From the NCBI RefSeq assembly GCF_036002945.1, contig NZ_CP108529.1, forward strand, positions 4,154,001 to 4,218,000: a DNA stretch of 64,000 nucleotides, in the 5' to 3' direction. A model generated the notes under the pieces. That model was not told the DNA's origin and made no database searches. It saw nothing but the letters and a program-made list of their open reading frames with translations. Both the position numbers and the translations under genes were made by a program. How positions within the stretch are numbered: position 1 is the first letter of the stretch; each line of letters begins with the position of its first letter. Below, piece after piece: positions 1 through 7,897 of this stretch. Source of the DNA: Streptomyces sp. NBC_01224. Its GTDB lineage: Bacteria; Actinomycetota; Actinomycetes; Streptomycetales; Streptomycetaceae.

Positions 1-445
1 TGGAGGCGGTCGAAGCGATCTGCTCCTTGGTCTCCACGTCCTTGGCCTGCTCCAGGAGGGCGGCGGAGACGGCCTCGACGGCCTTCTCGATGCCCCGCTT
101 GAGGGCCATCGGGTTGGCACCCGCGGCGACGTTGCGAAGGCCCTCGCGGACGAGAGCCTGGGCGAGAACGGTGGCGGTGGTCGTACCGTCGCCGGCGACG
201 TCGTCCGTCTTCTTGGCGACCTCCTTGACCAGCTCCGCACCGATCTTCTCGTACGGGTCCTCCAGCTCGATCTCCTTGGCGATGGAAACACCATCGTTGG
301 TGATCGTGGGGGCGCCCCACTTCTTCTCAAGGACGACGTTGCGACCCTTGGGGCCAAGGGTGACCTTGACGGCGTCGGCGAGCTGGTTCATGCCGCGCTC
401 GAGACCGCGCCGGGCCTCCTCGTCGAACGCGATGATCTTGGCCAT
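1..445 (-). CDS. groEL: Chaperonin GroEL, N-terminal 148 residues (runs off the window)
   Basis: 60 kDa chaperonin subunit that folds proteins in the cytoplasm as a double ring. The visible part starts MAKIIAFDEEARRGLERG and holds the GroEL equatorial-domain signatures, including LGPKGRNVVLEK and the nucleotide-binding stretch AGDGTTTATVLAQ around residue 85-97. The ATG at 445 follows GGAGGA at good spacing. No groES lies upstream; a cold-shock gene does, so this is probably the stand-alone second chaperonin (groEL2) of Streptomyces rather than the groES-groEL1 copy. Two CIRCE elements upstream point to HrcA heat-shock control. The 3' end lies left of position 1. Confidence 0.97.
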   Translation of the reverse strand, partial: MAKIIAFDEEARRGLERGMNQLADAVKVTLGPKGRNVVLEKKWGAPTITNDGVSIAKEIELEDPYEKIGAELVKEVAKKTDDVAGDGTTTATVLAQALVREGLRNVAAGANPMALKRGIEKAVEAVSAALLEQAKDVETKEQIASTAS

Positions 446-571
446 GTGAAGTGGTCCTCCCGGACAGGGGTGGATTGCTCCGGACCGAGTGGCGCCCGCG
501 ACGGACGGCCTGCCTGACCGGTGGTTCCTTGCCCCACCGGACCTGCGGGCCTCACCGGCCCGGTCCAAGTT

Positions 572-634
572 CTGTCACTCTCACCTGGAGAGTGCTAACG
601 CCAATGATTAGCACTCGACCCCCTGGAGTGCAAG
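572..634 (-). promoter_or_regulatory. Two tandem CIRCE elements (HrcA operators) upstream of groEL
   Basis: On the plus strand 572-598 reads CTGTCACTC-N9-GAGTGCTAA and 608-634 reads TTAGCACTC-N9-GAGTGCAAG. Both match the CIRCE consensus TTAGCACTC-N9-GAGTGCTAA, each with one perfect and one degenerate half. The inner halves are also 9 nt apart, so four half-sites repeat every 18 nt. Confidence 0.93.
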
Positions 635-689
635 CGTCCGCCTCGGGATGTGGACAACGACAACCACTCACGGATGGCCGCGGACCCGG

Positions 690-734
690 ACGCACGGAGG
701 GCCCGTACCCCAGGGGTACGGGCCCTCCGTGCGT
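690..734 (-). terminator. Perfect 22-bp hairpin downstream of the cold-shock gene
   Basis: Positions 690-711 and 713-734 are perfect reverse complements around a single base, so the real loop takes a few bases of the stem. It lies 30 nt past the stop of the leftward cold-shock gene and before the groEL promoter, a natural terminator position. Confidence 0.85.
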
Positions 735-764
735 GAGTAGTGTCGTTGGCCGACCGCGTCGAGC

Positions 765-971
765 TCAGCCGACGGCGAGCTTGACCATGTCCGCCTGCGG
801 CCCCTTCTGGCCCTGCGAGATCTCGAATTCAACTCGCTGACCCTCTTCGAGGGTGCGGTACCCGTCCATCTGGATCGCGCTGTAGTGGACGAAAACATCC
901 GCACCACCGTCGACCGCGATGAAGCCGTACCCCTTCTCCGCGTTGAACCACTTGACGGTGCCCTGAGCCAT
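765..971 (-). CDS. Cold-shock protein, CspA family (68 aa)
   Basis: Small OB-fold single-stranded nucleic-acid-binding protein that acts as an RNA chaperone in the cytoplasm. It begins MAQGTVKWFNAEKGYGFI with the RNP1-type KGYGFI and RNP2-type VFVHYSAI motifs; 68 residues is typical. The ATG at 971 is preceded by AGGGGAG; an in-frame ATG 30 nt upstream lacks a ribosome site and would add residues the family does not have. A strong hairpin follows. The position next to groEL2 matches the scoF-type cold-shock gene I remember in S. coelicolor. Confidence 0.96.
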   Translation of the reverse strand: MAQGTVKWFNAEKGYGFIAVDGGADVFVHYSAIQMDGYRTLEEGQRVEFEISQGQKGPQADMVKLAVG

Positions 972-1328
972 GCCTAACTCCCCTATTACTGGCCCTTGCA
1001 CAGGACCGCACTTCGCGGACCCGGGTCAGAACTCACCCCCCGACAGGAGAGGGTGCGTGCGCCGGAACGCGTCGACCGCGGCCGAATGTATCTGCCCAAC
1101 TGCCCTCTGCAACAGGTCAATCGGACGAGAATTCTGGGCAGCACCGAACGCCCGAATATGAGGAATTCATGAGATTCCAGGGCAAGTCGGGCCGGGCAAA
1201 GGTGACTTATGGCGCAAGGAGATCGAACACTTTGGCTGCTTCTTGTCGCGGCCGGGCGCATTCTCATATGCGGGCGGCACGGGCAGCTGGGGGGACTTCC
1301 CACACTGTACCGCGCTCAACCATGCAGA
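972..1328. other. Non-coding stretch upstream of the cold-shock gene
   Basis: About 360 nt between the cold-shock start and the terminator of the thrC operon. It must carry the cold-shock promoter and 5' leader. Overlapping reading frames on both strands look like chance frames. I see no convincing RNA motif. Confidence 0.5.
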
Positions 1329-1363
1329 ATTGCCCCCTCCGCTTCTCTCGCGGAGGGGGCAAT
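1329..1363 (-). terminator. Terminator of the thrC operon
   Basis: Perfect 14-bp stem, 1329-1342 with 1350-1363, and a 7-nt loop TTCTCTC, 30 nt beyond the stop codon of the leftward sulfur-carrier gene. Confidence 0.85.
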
Positions 1364-1393
1364 ACCGATAACGCGGTGAAGTCGGACGGACGG

Positions 1394-1672
1394 TCAGCAC
1401 CCGCCTGCGACTGCCGGGATGATCGAGATGCCCGCGCCGTCCGGCGTCGCCGTCTCCAGGCCGCCCTCGAAACGCACGTCGTCGTCGTTGACGTACACGT
1501 TCACGAAGCGGCGCAGCTTGCCCTGGTCGTCCAGGACGCGGGCGGCGATGCCCGGGTGGTTCTGCTCCAGGGACTCGATGACCTGGGAGAGGGTCGAGCC
1601 CTCGGCCGGGACCTCGGCCCGGCCGCCCGTGTAGGTGCGGAGGATGGTGGGGATGCGGACCTTGACGCTCAT
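1394..1672 (-). CDS. MoaD/ThiS-family sulfur carrier, CysO-type, ending Gly-Gly-Cys
   Basis: Ubiquitin-fold small sulfur carrier of 92 residues, starting MSVKVRIPTILRTYTGG and ending AVAGGC. The family needs a free C-terminal Gly-Gly that is adenylated and converted to a thiocarboxylate. Here one extra Cys is encoded after the diglycine, so the product needs trimming (for example by a JAMM/Mec+-type protease), or it resembles the CysO-Cys intermediate of mycobacterial cysteine synthesis. It lies 29 nt downstream of thrC with its own AAAGG site, so the two are co-transcribed and share the SAM riboswitch. The family is clear; the pathway (cysteine, methionine or other) is inferred. No MoeB/ThiF activator is in the window. 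Confidence 0.88.
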   Translation of the reverse strand: MSVKVRIPTILRTYTGGRAEVPAEGSTLSQVIESLEQNHPGIAARVLDDQGKLRRFVNVYVNDDDVRFEGGLETATPDGAGISIIPAVAGGC

Positions 1673-1701
1673 GAGGGGTGCCTTTCTTCGGTCTCGGGTG
1701 G

Positions 1702-3003
1702 TCAGCCGACGGCGAGGCCGGCCGCGCGGAACGCGTCCAGGCTCGGGCGGATCGTCGCGGTCGCCTGCGAGGTGGCGGCCACCGCGTCCAGGGTCTTGAG
1801 GCCGTCACCGGTGTTGAGGACGACGGTGGTCAGCGTCGGGTCGAGCAGACCGGCCTCGATGAGCTTCTTCGTCACGCCGACCGTCACCCCGCCCGCCGTC
1901 TCCGCGAAGATGCCCTCGGTGCGCGCCAGCAGCTTGATCGCATCGACGACCTGCTCGTCGTCGACGTCCTCGACCGCGCCGCCGGTGCGGCGGGCGATGT
2001 CCAGGACGTACGGGCCGTCGGCCGGGTTGCCGATCGCCAGGGACTTGGCGATGGTGTTCGGCTTCTGGGGCCGCACGACGTCGTGACCGGCCTTGAAGGC
2101 GGTGGAGACCGGGGAGCAACCCTCGGCCTGGGCGCCGAAGATCTTGTACGGCTTGTCCTCGACGAGACCGAGCTTGATCAGCTCCTGCAGACCCTTGTCG
2201 ATCTTCGTGAGCTGCGATCCGGATGCGATCGGGATGACGATCTGGTCGGGCAGCTGCCAGCCGAGCTGCTCGCAGATCTCGTACGCCAGGGTCTTGGAGC
2301 CCTCGCCGTAGTACGGGCGCAGGTTGACATTGACGAAGCCCCAGCCCTCGCCGAGCGGGTCGCCGATGAGTTCCGAGCAGAAGCGGTTGACGTCGTCGTA
2401 GTTGCCCTCGATGCCGACCAGCTCACCGCCGTACACCGCGGCCATGACGACCTTGCCCTGCTCCAGGTCGTGCGGGATGAACACGCAGGAGCGGAAGCCG
2501 GCGCGGGCTGCGGCGGCACCCACCGCACCGGCGAGGTTGCCGGTGGAGGAGCAGGAGAGGGTGGTGAAACCGAAGGCGCGGGCGGCCTCGACGGCGATGG
2601 CGACGACGCGGTCCTTGAAGGAGTGCGTCGGGTTGCCGGAGTCGTCCTTGACGTACAGACCGCCGGTGACGCCCAGCTCGCGGGCGAGGTTGTCGGCCTT
2701 GACCAGCTTGGTGAAACCGGGGTTGATGTTGGGCTTGTCCGCGACATCGGCGGGGACCGGCAGCAGCGGCGCGTAACGCCAGATGTTGTTGGGTCCGGCC
2801 TCGATGCGCTTCTTCAGCTCGTCGGGGGAGCCGCTCGGCAGGTCGTACGCCACTTCGAGCGGCCCGAAACAGGACGCGCAGGCGAAAATGGGGCCGAGCT
2901 CGAAACGCTCGCCGCACTCGCGGCAGGAAAGCGCCGCGGCGGGTCCGAGGTCGACAGCTTCGGCGGAAGAATTGGTGCTTACTGCAACAGTCTGCACGGC
3001 CAT
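1702..3003 (-). CDS. thrC: Threonine synthase
   Basis: PLP enzyme converting O-phosphohomoserine to threonine, 433 residues. The N-terminus has a zinc-ribbon-like CxxC pair (CREC at about 27, CASC at about 42). The PLP lysine is in NPTHSFKDR near residue 130, followed by the phosphate-binding SSTGNLAGAVGA. Threonine and methionine synthesis compete for the same substrate, which gives sense to the SAM-I riboswitch in the leader. Followed at 29 nt by the sulfur-carrier gene. ATG at 3003 has only a weak AAAGGG site 11 nt upstream, adjoining the 3' strand of the riboswitch P1 helix. Confidence 0.96.
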   Translation of the reverse strand: MAVQTVAVSTNSSAEAVDLGPAAALSCRECGERFELGPIFACASCFGPLEVAYDLPSGSPDELKKRIEAGPNNIWRYAPLLPVPADVADKPNINPGFTKLVKADNLARELGVTGGLYVKDDSGNPTHSFKDRVVAIAVEAARAFGFTTLSCSSTGNLAGAVGAAAARAGFRSCVFIPHDLEQGKVVMAAVYGGELVGIEGNYDDVNRFCSELIGDPLGEGWGFVNVNLRPYYGEGSKTLAYEICEQLGWQLPDQIVIPIASGSQLTKIDKGLQELIKLGLVEDKPYKIFGAQAEGCSPVSTAFKAGHDVVRPQKPNTIAKSLAIGNPADGPYVLDIARRTGGAVEDVDDEQVVDAIKLLARTEGIFAETAGGVTVGVTKKLIEAGLLDPTLTTVVLNTGDGLKTLDAVAATSQATATIRPSLDAFRAAGLAVG

Positions 3004-3020
3004 GATGGCGGAGGCCCTTT

Positions 3021-3150
3021 CTCCTCATCTTCCTTGCGACGCGTTTCGCCACAAGACGGAATTGGCACCTTCCCCACCGTGACCTCGCGGTCGGCAGGAG
3101 GGTTGCCGGGACTTCAACGGGCCGTTCCCTCAGTCCCTCTGGATGAGCGC
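3021..3150 (-). ncRNA. SAM-I (S-box) riboswitch in the thrC leader
   Basis: The minus strand carries the S-box signatures in order: P1 5' strand CTCATC (3147-3142), an AGAGGGACTG-like segment, the P2/P3 junction GAAGTCCCGGCAACC (near 3115-3101), GGTGCCAATTCC (about 3069-3058), and P1 3' strand GATGAG (3029-3024). P1 pairs perfectly over six bases. The 3' side runs into GAGGAGAAAGG just before the thrC ribosome site, so control could be at translation initiation. No separate terminator hairpin is evident. Confidence 0.9.
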
Positions 3151-3302
3151 TGTGGCACTGGATCACCGATCCAGGCATTTATTGGCGGACTGACCCCGAC
3201 ATGCGACGGCCATCCGCGTTGTTCAAGACTGTAACCGAAGCACCGGACAGTTGAGATAGTCGTCCGAACCGCGAGATGGATCACATACAGGGAGTATCGA
3301 CC

Positions 3303-4253
3303 GTGCTGGAAGAGGTCGAACGCTGGCTGGCCAGGCGTTCCTGGTCGGCCGCCGACCGCCCGCTGGACCGTCTCCTGGCCGCCAAGGCCAGGGACCCGCA
3401 CCGCGGAAGCGTGAGCGTCGTACTGCCCGCGCTGAACGAGGAGGCGACGGTCGGCCGGATCGTCGCGACGATCCGGCGCGAGCTGATGGAGAAGGTCCAG
3501 CTGGTCGACGAACTCGTGGTGATCGATTCCGGTTCCACGGACGCCACCGCGAAGGTGGCCCGGGAGGCCGGCGCCCGGGTGGTGCACCGGGACGAGATCC
3601 TCCCCCGGATACCCGCCGTGCCCGGCAAGGGCGAGGTGCTGTGGCGGTCGCTCCTGGTGACCGGCGGTGACATCGTCTGCTTCATCGACGCCGATCTGAA
3701 GGACTTCTCGGCGGACTTCGTCTCCGGCATCGTCGGCCCGCTGCTGACCGACCCGAACGTACAGTTCGTGAAGGCGATGTACGACCGTCCCTTCGGTGAC
3801 ACCGCAGGTCAGGGTGGTCGCGTCACCGAGCTGGTGGCCCGTCCGCTGCTCAATCTGCACTGGCCGCAACTGGCCGGTTTCGTCCAGCCGCTGGGCGGGG
3901 AGTACGCCGTACGCCGCTCCCTCCTCGAACGGCTGCCCTTCCCCGTCGGCTACGGAGTGGAACTGGGCCTCCTGGTCGATGCGCTGCACACGGTGGGTCT
4001 GGACGCGCTGGCCCAGGTCGACGTGGGGGTGCGCAAACACCGCCACCAGGACGGGCAGGCGCTCGGCCGGATGGCCGCGACGATCTACCGGACCGCTCAA
4101 CTACGCCTGTCCCGCAGCCACTTGGTACGGCCTTCGCTCACCCAGTTCGAGCGCGGCGAGGACGGCTTCGTACCGCGCACCCATGCGGTGGACACCGAGG
4201 AGCGGCCCCCGATGCGCGAGATCGAGGAGTACGTTTCGCGCCGCGCGGCCTGA
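3303..4253 (+). CDS. gpgS: Glucosyl-3-phosphoglycerate synthase (GpgS-type glycosyltransferase)
   Basis: GT-A fold transferase moving glucose from an NDP-glucose to 3-phosphoglycerate, the first step to glucosylglycerate. 316 residues. Visible are the nucleotide-sugar loop VVLPALNEEATVGRIV, DSGSTDATAKVA, and the metal-binding DAD in CFIDADLKDF; PLGGEYAVRR near the centre fits the acceptor region. The GTG at 3303 is chosen because GGAG lies 8 nt upstream; an ATG at 3276 has no ribosome site. The phosphatase partner (GpgP) is not adjacent. Next to otsA and otsB, so this may be a compatible-solute neighbourhood. Confidence 0.85.
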   Translation: MLEEVERWLARRSWSAADRPLDRLLAAKARDPHRGSVSVVLPALNEEATVGRIVATIRRELMEKVQLVDELVVIDSGSTDATAKVAREAGARVVHRDEILPRIPAVPGKGEVLWRSLLVTGGDIVCFIDADLKDFSADFVSGIVGPLLTDPNVQFVKAMYDRPFGDTAGQGGRVTELVARPLLNLHWPQLAGFVQPLGGEYAVRRSLLERLPFPVGYGVELGLLVDALHTVGLDALAQVDVGVRKHRHQDGQALGRMAATIYRTAQLRLSRSHLVRPSLTQFERGEDGFVPRTHAVDTEERPPMREIEEYVSRRAA

Positions 4254-4284
4254 CTTCGCACGTTTGGGCGGTTCGCGATCTGGC

Positions 4285-4290
4285 TAGATT
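4285..4290 (+). promoter_or_regulatory. -10 element of a leaderless otsA transcript
   Basis: TAGATT ends 7 nt before the otsA ATG, and no ribosome site precedes the ATG, so transcription probably begins at the start codon. Confidence 0.6.
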
Positions 4291-4297
4291 CCGCAAC

Positions 4298-5689
4298 ATG
4301 GTCTCCGCGTACGAAGCCCAGTCCGCTGCCCAGGTCCTCGTTGCGTCCAACCGCGGCCCGGTGTCGTACACCCTCGCCACGGACGGATCACTCGACGCGA
4401 AGCGCGGCGGCGGCGGGCTCGTCTCCGGGCTGAGCGCCGTCAAGGACAAACTGTGGGTGTGCGCCGCGCTCGGTGACGGGGACCGGGAGGCGGTCCGGCG
4501 CGGGGTCGGTGAGCAGGGCGTACGGATGCTCGACATCGACGCGGCCGTCCACGCGGACGCGTACAACGGCATTGCGAACTCGGTGCTCTGGTTCGTCCAC
4601 CACATGCTGTATCAGACGCCGCTGGAGCCGGTCTTCGACGCGGAGTTCCGCCGGCAGTGGGCGTCGTTCGAGACATACAACCGGGCCTTCGCCGAGGCGC
4701 TCGCCGAGGAGGCGGGCAGGGGTGCGTCGGTGCTGGTGCAGGACTACCACCTGGCGCTGGTGCCCGGCATGCTCCGCGAGCTCCGCCCCGACCTGCGGAT
4801 CGGCCACTTCTCGCACACCCCGTGGGCCCCCGTCGACTACTTCCGCCTGCTCCCCGACGACATCGCCGAGCAGCTGCTGCACGGCATCCTGGGCGCGGAC
4901 CGGGCGGCCTTCCTGACCCGGCGCTGGGCGGACGCGTTCATCGGCTGCTGTACGGAGATCCTGGGCGGCACCGGCCGGACCAGGATCGGGGTGCACGGTC
5001 TCGGTGCGGACGCGGGCTTCCTGCGCGGACGCGCGCACGAGGCGGACGTCGACGAGCGGATGGCGGCGCTGCGCAAGCAGGTCGGCCCCGGCCGGAGGAC
5101 GATCGTACGAGTGGACCGAACGGAACTGTCCAAGAACATCGTGCGTGGCCTGCTCGCGTACCGCGAGCTCCTCGAAAAGCGGCCGGAATGGCGTGAGCGC
5201 GTCGTCCATGTCGCCTTCGCGTACCCCTCGCGGCAGGACCTGGCGGTGTACCGCGACTACACGGCCGAGGTGCAGCGGGTCGCCGACGAGATCAACGCCG
5301 TGTACGGCACGGCGGGCTGGACGCCGGTCGTGCTCCACGTCAAGGACGACTTCGCCCGCTCGCTCGCCGCGTACCGGCTGGCCGACGTGGCGCTCGTCAA
5401 CCCGATCCGCGACGGCATGAACCTGGTCGCCAAGGAGGTGCCGGTCGTCTCCGACCACGGCTGCGCGCTGGTGCTGTCGCGGGAGGCGGGGGCGTACGAG
5501 GAGCTGGGCAGCGACGCGGTCGTGGTGAACCCGTACGACGTGTCCGCGACGGCGGCGGCGCTGCACGAGGCTCTGACGATGGCGGACGACGAACGGGCCG
5601 CACGCACGGAGCGGCTGGCCGCGGCGGCGGTGGCGCTGCCGCCGCAGCAATGGTTCCTGGACCAGCTGGACGCGCTGCGGCGGGAGTGA
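4298..5689 (+). CDS. otsA: Trehalose-6-phosphate synthase
   Basis: GT20 enzyme joining UDP/GDP-glucose and glucose-6-phosphate into trehalose-6-phosphate. 463 residues, usual for bacterial OtsA. Key motifs: the N-terminal glycine loop in KRGGGGLVSGLSAVKD (about 28-43), QDYHLALVPGMLR (about 148), HTPWAPVDYFR, and the donor-binding NPIRDGMNLVAKE (about 367). Note TELSKNIVRGL where many homologues have a D-rich DRLDYIKG-type loop. The start has no Shine-Dalgarno but a -10 hexamer seven bases upstream. Convergent with otsB, which completes the pathway to trehalose. Confidence 0.95.
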   Translation: MVSAYEAQSAAQVLVASNRGPVSYTLATDGSLDAKRGGGGLVSGLSAVKDKLWVCAALGDGDREAVRRGVGEQGVRMLDIDAAVHADAYNGIANSVLWFVHHMLYQTPLEPVFDAEFRRQWASFETYNRAFAEALAEEAGRGASVLVQDYHLALVPGMLRELRPDLRIGHFSHTPWAPVDYFRLLPDDIAEQLLHGILGADRAAFLTRRWADAFIGCCTEILGGTGRTRIGVHGLGADAGFLRGRAHEADVDERMAALRKQVGPGRRTIVRVDRTELSKNIVRGLLAYRELLEKRPEWRERVVHVAFAYPSRQDLAVYRDYTAEVQRVADEINAVYGTAGWTPVVLHVKDDFARSLAAYRLADVALVNPIRDGMNLVAKEVPVVSDHGCALVLSREAGAYEELGSDAVVVNPYDVSATAAALHEALTMADDERAARTERLAAAAVALPPQQWFLDQLDALRRE

Positions 5690-5700
5690 GCCGGAGCGGG

Positions 5701-6579
5701 CTAGAGCTGTCGCGCCAGGGCTGCCAGGAAGTCGACGACGGCTCCCGGGCCGTTCAGCAGCAGATCGGCCCGCTCGGCCAGCTCCGGCACCTCCGCGCTG
5801 CCGCTGCAGACCAGCAGGCCCGGGATACCGTCGGGGCCCTCGGTGCGGAGCTTCTCCACGGCGGCGTACGCGGCGAGGTCACCCAGGTCGTCACCCGCGT
5901 ACAGAACGGACTCGGCGTCCAGCTCCCGTACGTACCGCGCGAGCGCCACGCCCTTGTCCGTGCCCGGCGGGCGCAATTCCAGGACCAGGCGGCCCGGTTC
6001 GACGATCAGCCCGTGCCGGGCGGCGAGCTCGCCGAGGGGGCCGCGCAGGGCCTCGAACGCGGCCTGCGGGTCGACGGCGCGGCGGGTGTGGACGGCGAGC
6101 GCCTGGCCCTTCTCCTCGATCCAGGTGCCGTGCCATGAACCGAACCGGTCGAGCACGCCCGGGAGTTCGGCACGGACCGCGGCCACGCCGGGGTGCGGGG
6201 CGGGGGCATGGACGGTGCCGGAGACGGCGTCCCAGCGTTCGGCGCCGTAGTGGCCGAGGACCACGAGGTGGTCGAGCCCAGGCACCCCGGCGAAGCCGCC
6301 GTGGCGGACCGCGACGCCGGCCGGGCGGCCGGTGATCACAGCGATGGAGGCCACTTTCGGGGCGAGCGCGACGAGCGCGTCGACGGCGTCGGGGTGGGCG
6401 CGGGCCTGTTCCGGGTCCGGGACGATGTCGGCGAGGGTCCCGTCGAAATCGAGTGCGACGACAGCACGGTCCGGGCGCGCGAGGATCGCGGCCAGGGCTT
6501 CTCGGCCGGGCGGGGTGGTGGGGGTCGGGAGCTCGGACGGGATCTCGCTCGGCGCGGGTACGTGCGGATTGCTGCCCAT
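5701..6579 (-). CDS. otsB: Trehalose-6-phosphate phosphatase
   Basis: HAD-superfamily phosphatase releasing trehalose from trehalose-6-phosphate. 292 residues. HAD motif I is VVALDFDGTLADIVPDP (nucleophile Asp near residue 44), motif II VITGRP, and motif IV YAGDDLGDLAAY. Start chosen at ATG 6579 (MGSNPHVPAPSE): TAGGCT lies exactly 7 nt upstream with no ribosome site, so this is probably a leaderless message; an upstream in-frame ATG at 6693 adds a non-conserved stretch across that promoter. Only 11 nt separate its stop from that of otsA, so the genes are convergent. Confidence 0.93.
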   Translation of the reverse strand: MGSNPHVPAPSEIPSELPTPTTPPGREALAAILARPDRAVVALDFDGTLADIVPDPEQARAHPDAVDALVALAPKVASIAVITGRPAGVAVRHGGFAGVPGLDHLVVLGHYGAERWDAVSGTVHAPAPHPGVAAVRAELPGVLDRFGSWHGTWIEEKGQALAVHTRRAVDPQAAFEALRGPLGELAARHGLIVEPGRLVLELRPPGTDKGVALARYVRELDAESVLYAGDDLGDLAAYAAVEKLRTEGPDGIPGLLVCSGSAEVPELAERADLLLNGPGAVVDFLAALARQL

Positions 6580-6586
6580 GGGGCCG

Positions 6587-6592
6587 AGCCTA
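6587..6592 (-). promoter_or_regulatory. -10 element of a leaderless otsB transcript
   Basis: TAGGCT on the minus strand, 7 nt before ATG 6579, with no ribosome site between. Confidence 0.55.
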
Positions 6593-6755
6593 TAGGCGTA
6601 CCGCCGGGCACAGCCATGGGCGAAGCGGCATATGGGCGGCGTCTGCGGTGTGACGGACACGTAGCGAATGACTGCCGCGCGAGCGTGAAACATCGAACGA
6701 CGCGGGGGAGGACTGGAGGCAGGACGGGCGCGTACGGGAGATCGGCTGGCTCCAG

Positions 6756-7271
6756 GTGGACGTGGCCTCCCGCCTGAACCGGCAACGACTGCCCGTCCTG
6801 CCCGTGGCGACGGTCCTTGGCGACGTGCTGCGGCAGGTGGGCGACGTCCGCGTCACCGGCATACACACCGTCGCACCGGTGCACCTGGCGCCGGACCCCG
6901 CCGCCGCCCTCCTGTACTCCGCCGGTTGGTACGAGCTGGCCGATCCGGGAGCGGTCAAGGAGATCACCGTGACCGTGTCCGGTCGCGAGGCGGAGCTGGC
7001 CGGCCGTGCCGGGCGCGTTCGCGACGAGGCGCTGGCGTGCACCTACGGAAGCGTGACCGTCGAGCCGGCGACCACCGATGTGGACCTCCCGGGCCTGGCC
7101 CTGCCGCTGACCGGCGAAATGCAGACCGAAGGGATGCGCCGGGCCCTGGCCTTCCGCTGCCGGGTGCCCGTGTGGTCCCTGGACGCGGCGGCCTGGCTCA
7201 CGGAGGTCTTCGTCGAGGCACTGCGCGTCACCGGCACCGCGGAACCCGTCATGATCACCGTCTCCCGCTGA
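6756..7271 (+). CDS. Hypothetical protein (171 aa)
   Basis: Not recognised. Starts GTG with a weak GGGAG about 15 nt upstream, so the start is uncertain. The sequence is globular, without signal peptide or membrane segment; features include an SAGWYELADPG segment and a C-terminal region ending EPVMITVSR. Third-position GC and the clean frame make it a real gene. It lies between otsB (divergent) and a DUF3263 gene (convergent), and nothing nearby suggests a role. Confidence 0.6.
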   Translation: MDVASRLNRQRLPVLPVATVLGDVLRQVGDVRVTGIHTVAPVHLAPDPAAALLYSAGWYELADPGAVKEITVTVSGREAELAGRAGRVRDEALACTYGSVTVEPATTDVDLPGLALPLTGEMQTEGMRRALAFRCRVPVWSLDAAAWLTEVFVEALRVTGTAEPVMITVSR

Positions 7272-7283
7272 GAGGGTGCCGGT

Positions 7284-7562
7284 TCAGCGACGCCCTCGCT
7301 TCGCGTCGCGGACCCGGCGCAGGCGGTTCACCGTCACCGGGTCCTCCTCCAGCGCGCGGCGGTCGTCGAGAAGCGCGTTCAGCAGCTGGTAGTAGCGCGT
7401 GGGCGAGATGCCGAGCTGTTCGCGGATCGCGCGCTCCTTCGCCCCGGGCCCGGCCCACGACTGCCGTTCGACGGCGAGCACGGCACGGTCCCTGGCGGAG
7501 AGGCCGACGGGGCCGTCCGTGTCGTCGGGGCCATTCGGGGGGGCGGTCATATCAGCCAACAT
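7284..7562 (-). CDS. DUF3263 family small protein
   Basis: 92-residue actinobacterial protein of the DUF3263 type. The core runs LSARDRAVLAVERQSWAGPG then a helix-turn-helix-like AIREQLGISPTRYYQLLNALL, followed by a basic end RRVRDAKRGRR. The HTH-like part suggests nucleic-acid or sigma-like binding, but the family has no assigned function that I know. Two starts are possible: ATG 7562, or ATG 7550 (MTAPPNG), which fits homologues as I remember them. Transcribed leftward, convergent with the preceding hypothetical gene. Confidence 0.75.
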   Translation of the reverse strand: MLADMTAPPNGPDDTDGPVGLSARDRAVLAVERQSWAGPGAKERAIREQLGISPTRYYQLLNALLDDRRALEEDPVTVNRLRRVRDAKRGRR

Positions 7563-7589
7563 ATCGCCCGGACGGAGAGCCGCCGCCCG

Positions 7590-7832
7590 TTACTCCGCGT
7601 CCTCCGCCGCCCTCGCGTCCTGTGCGATCTTCCCCGGCACGCTCTCGGGGCTCCCGTTCGGCGCGACCGCGTTGCCGATGTTCTCCTTGATCGACTCGCC
7701 GGCCCGCGCCCAGGACGTCTTGCCGAACGGGTAGGACTCCGAGTTCGGCAGCGCGGCCAGGAACTTCCCGGCCGCCGTCAGTCCCAAGCAGCGCCGCTGC
7801 ACAGCCCAGTCAGTCCTCGTCCATTTGCGTCA
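7590..7832 (-). pseudogene. Truncated C-terminal fragment, probably of a sugar ABC solute-binding protein
   Basis: A frame of about 80 codons ends in YPFGKTSWARAGESIKENIG and KIAQDARAAEDAE, which looks to me like the C-terminus of an extracellular sugar-binding protein. It opens after a TGA at about 7832; the only start is a GTG at 7802 without a ribosome site, and there is no signal peptide. It sits beside the amino-sugar operon, where a solute-binding gene would make sense. I call it a remnant; family assignment is from resemblance only. Confidence 0.45.
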
Positions 7833-7897
7833 TCCGCGCCGGCCACGTCCTCGTGGGGGCCTCCGGATGAGCTGCGATCCTTCCCCGAGCGATCGTC

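Noticed and set aside
590..616. GAGTGCTAA-N9-TTAGCACTC read as a single reversed CIRCE
   Set aside because: It is in the wrong orientation for CIRCE; the flanking halves show two correctly oriented elements instead.
1678..3234. A 518-codon frame on the plus strand opposite thrC
   Set aside because: It is the antisense of a conserved gene; high GC gives long frames on the wrong strand. No ribosome site or family resemblance.
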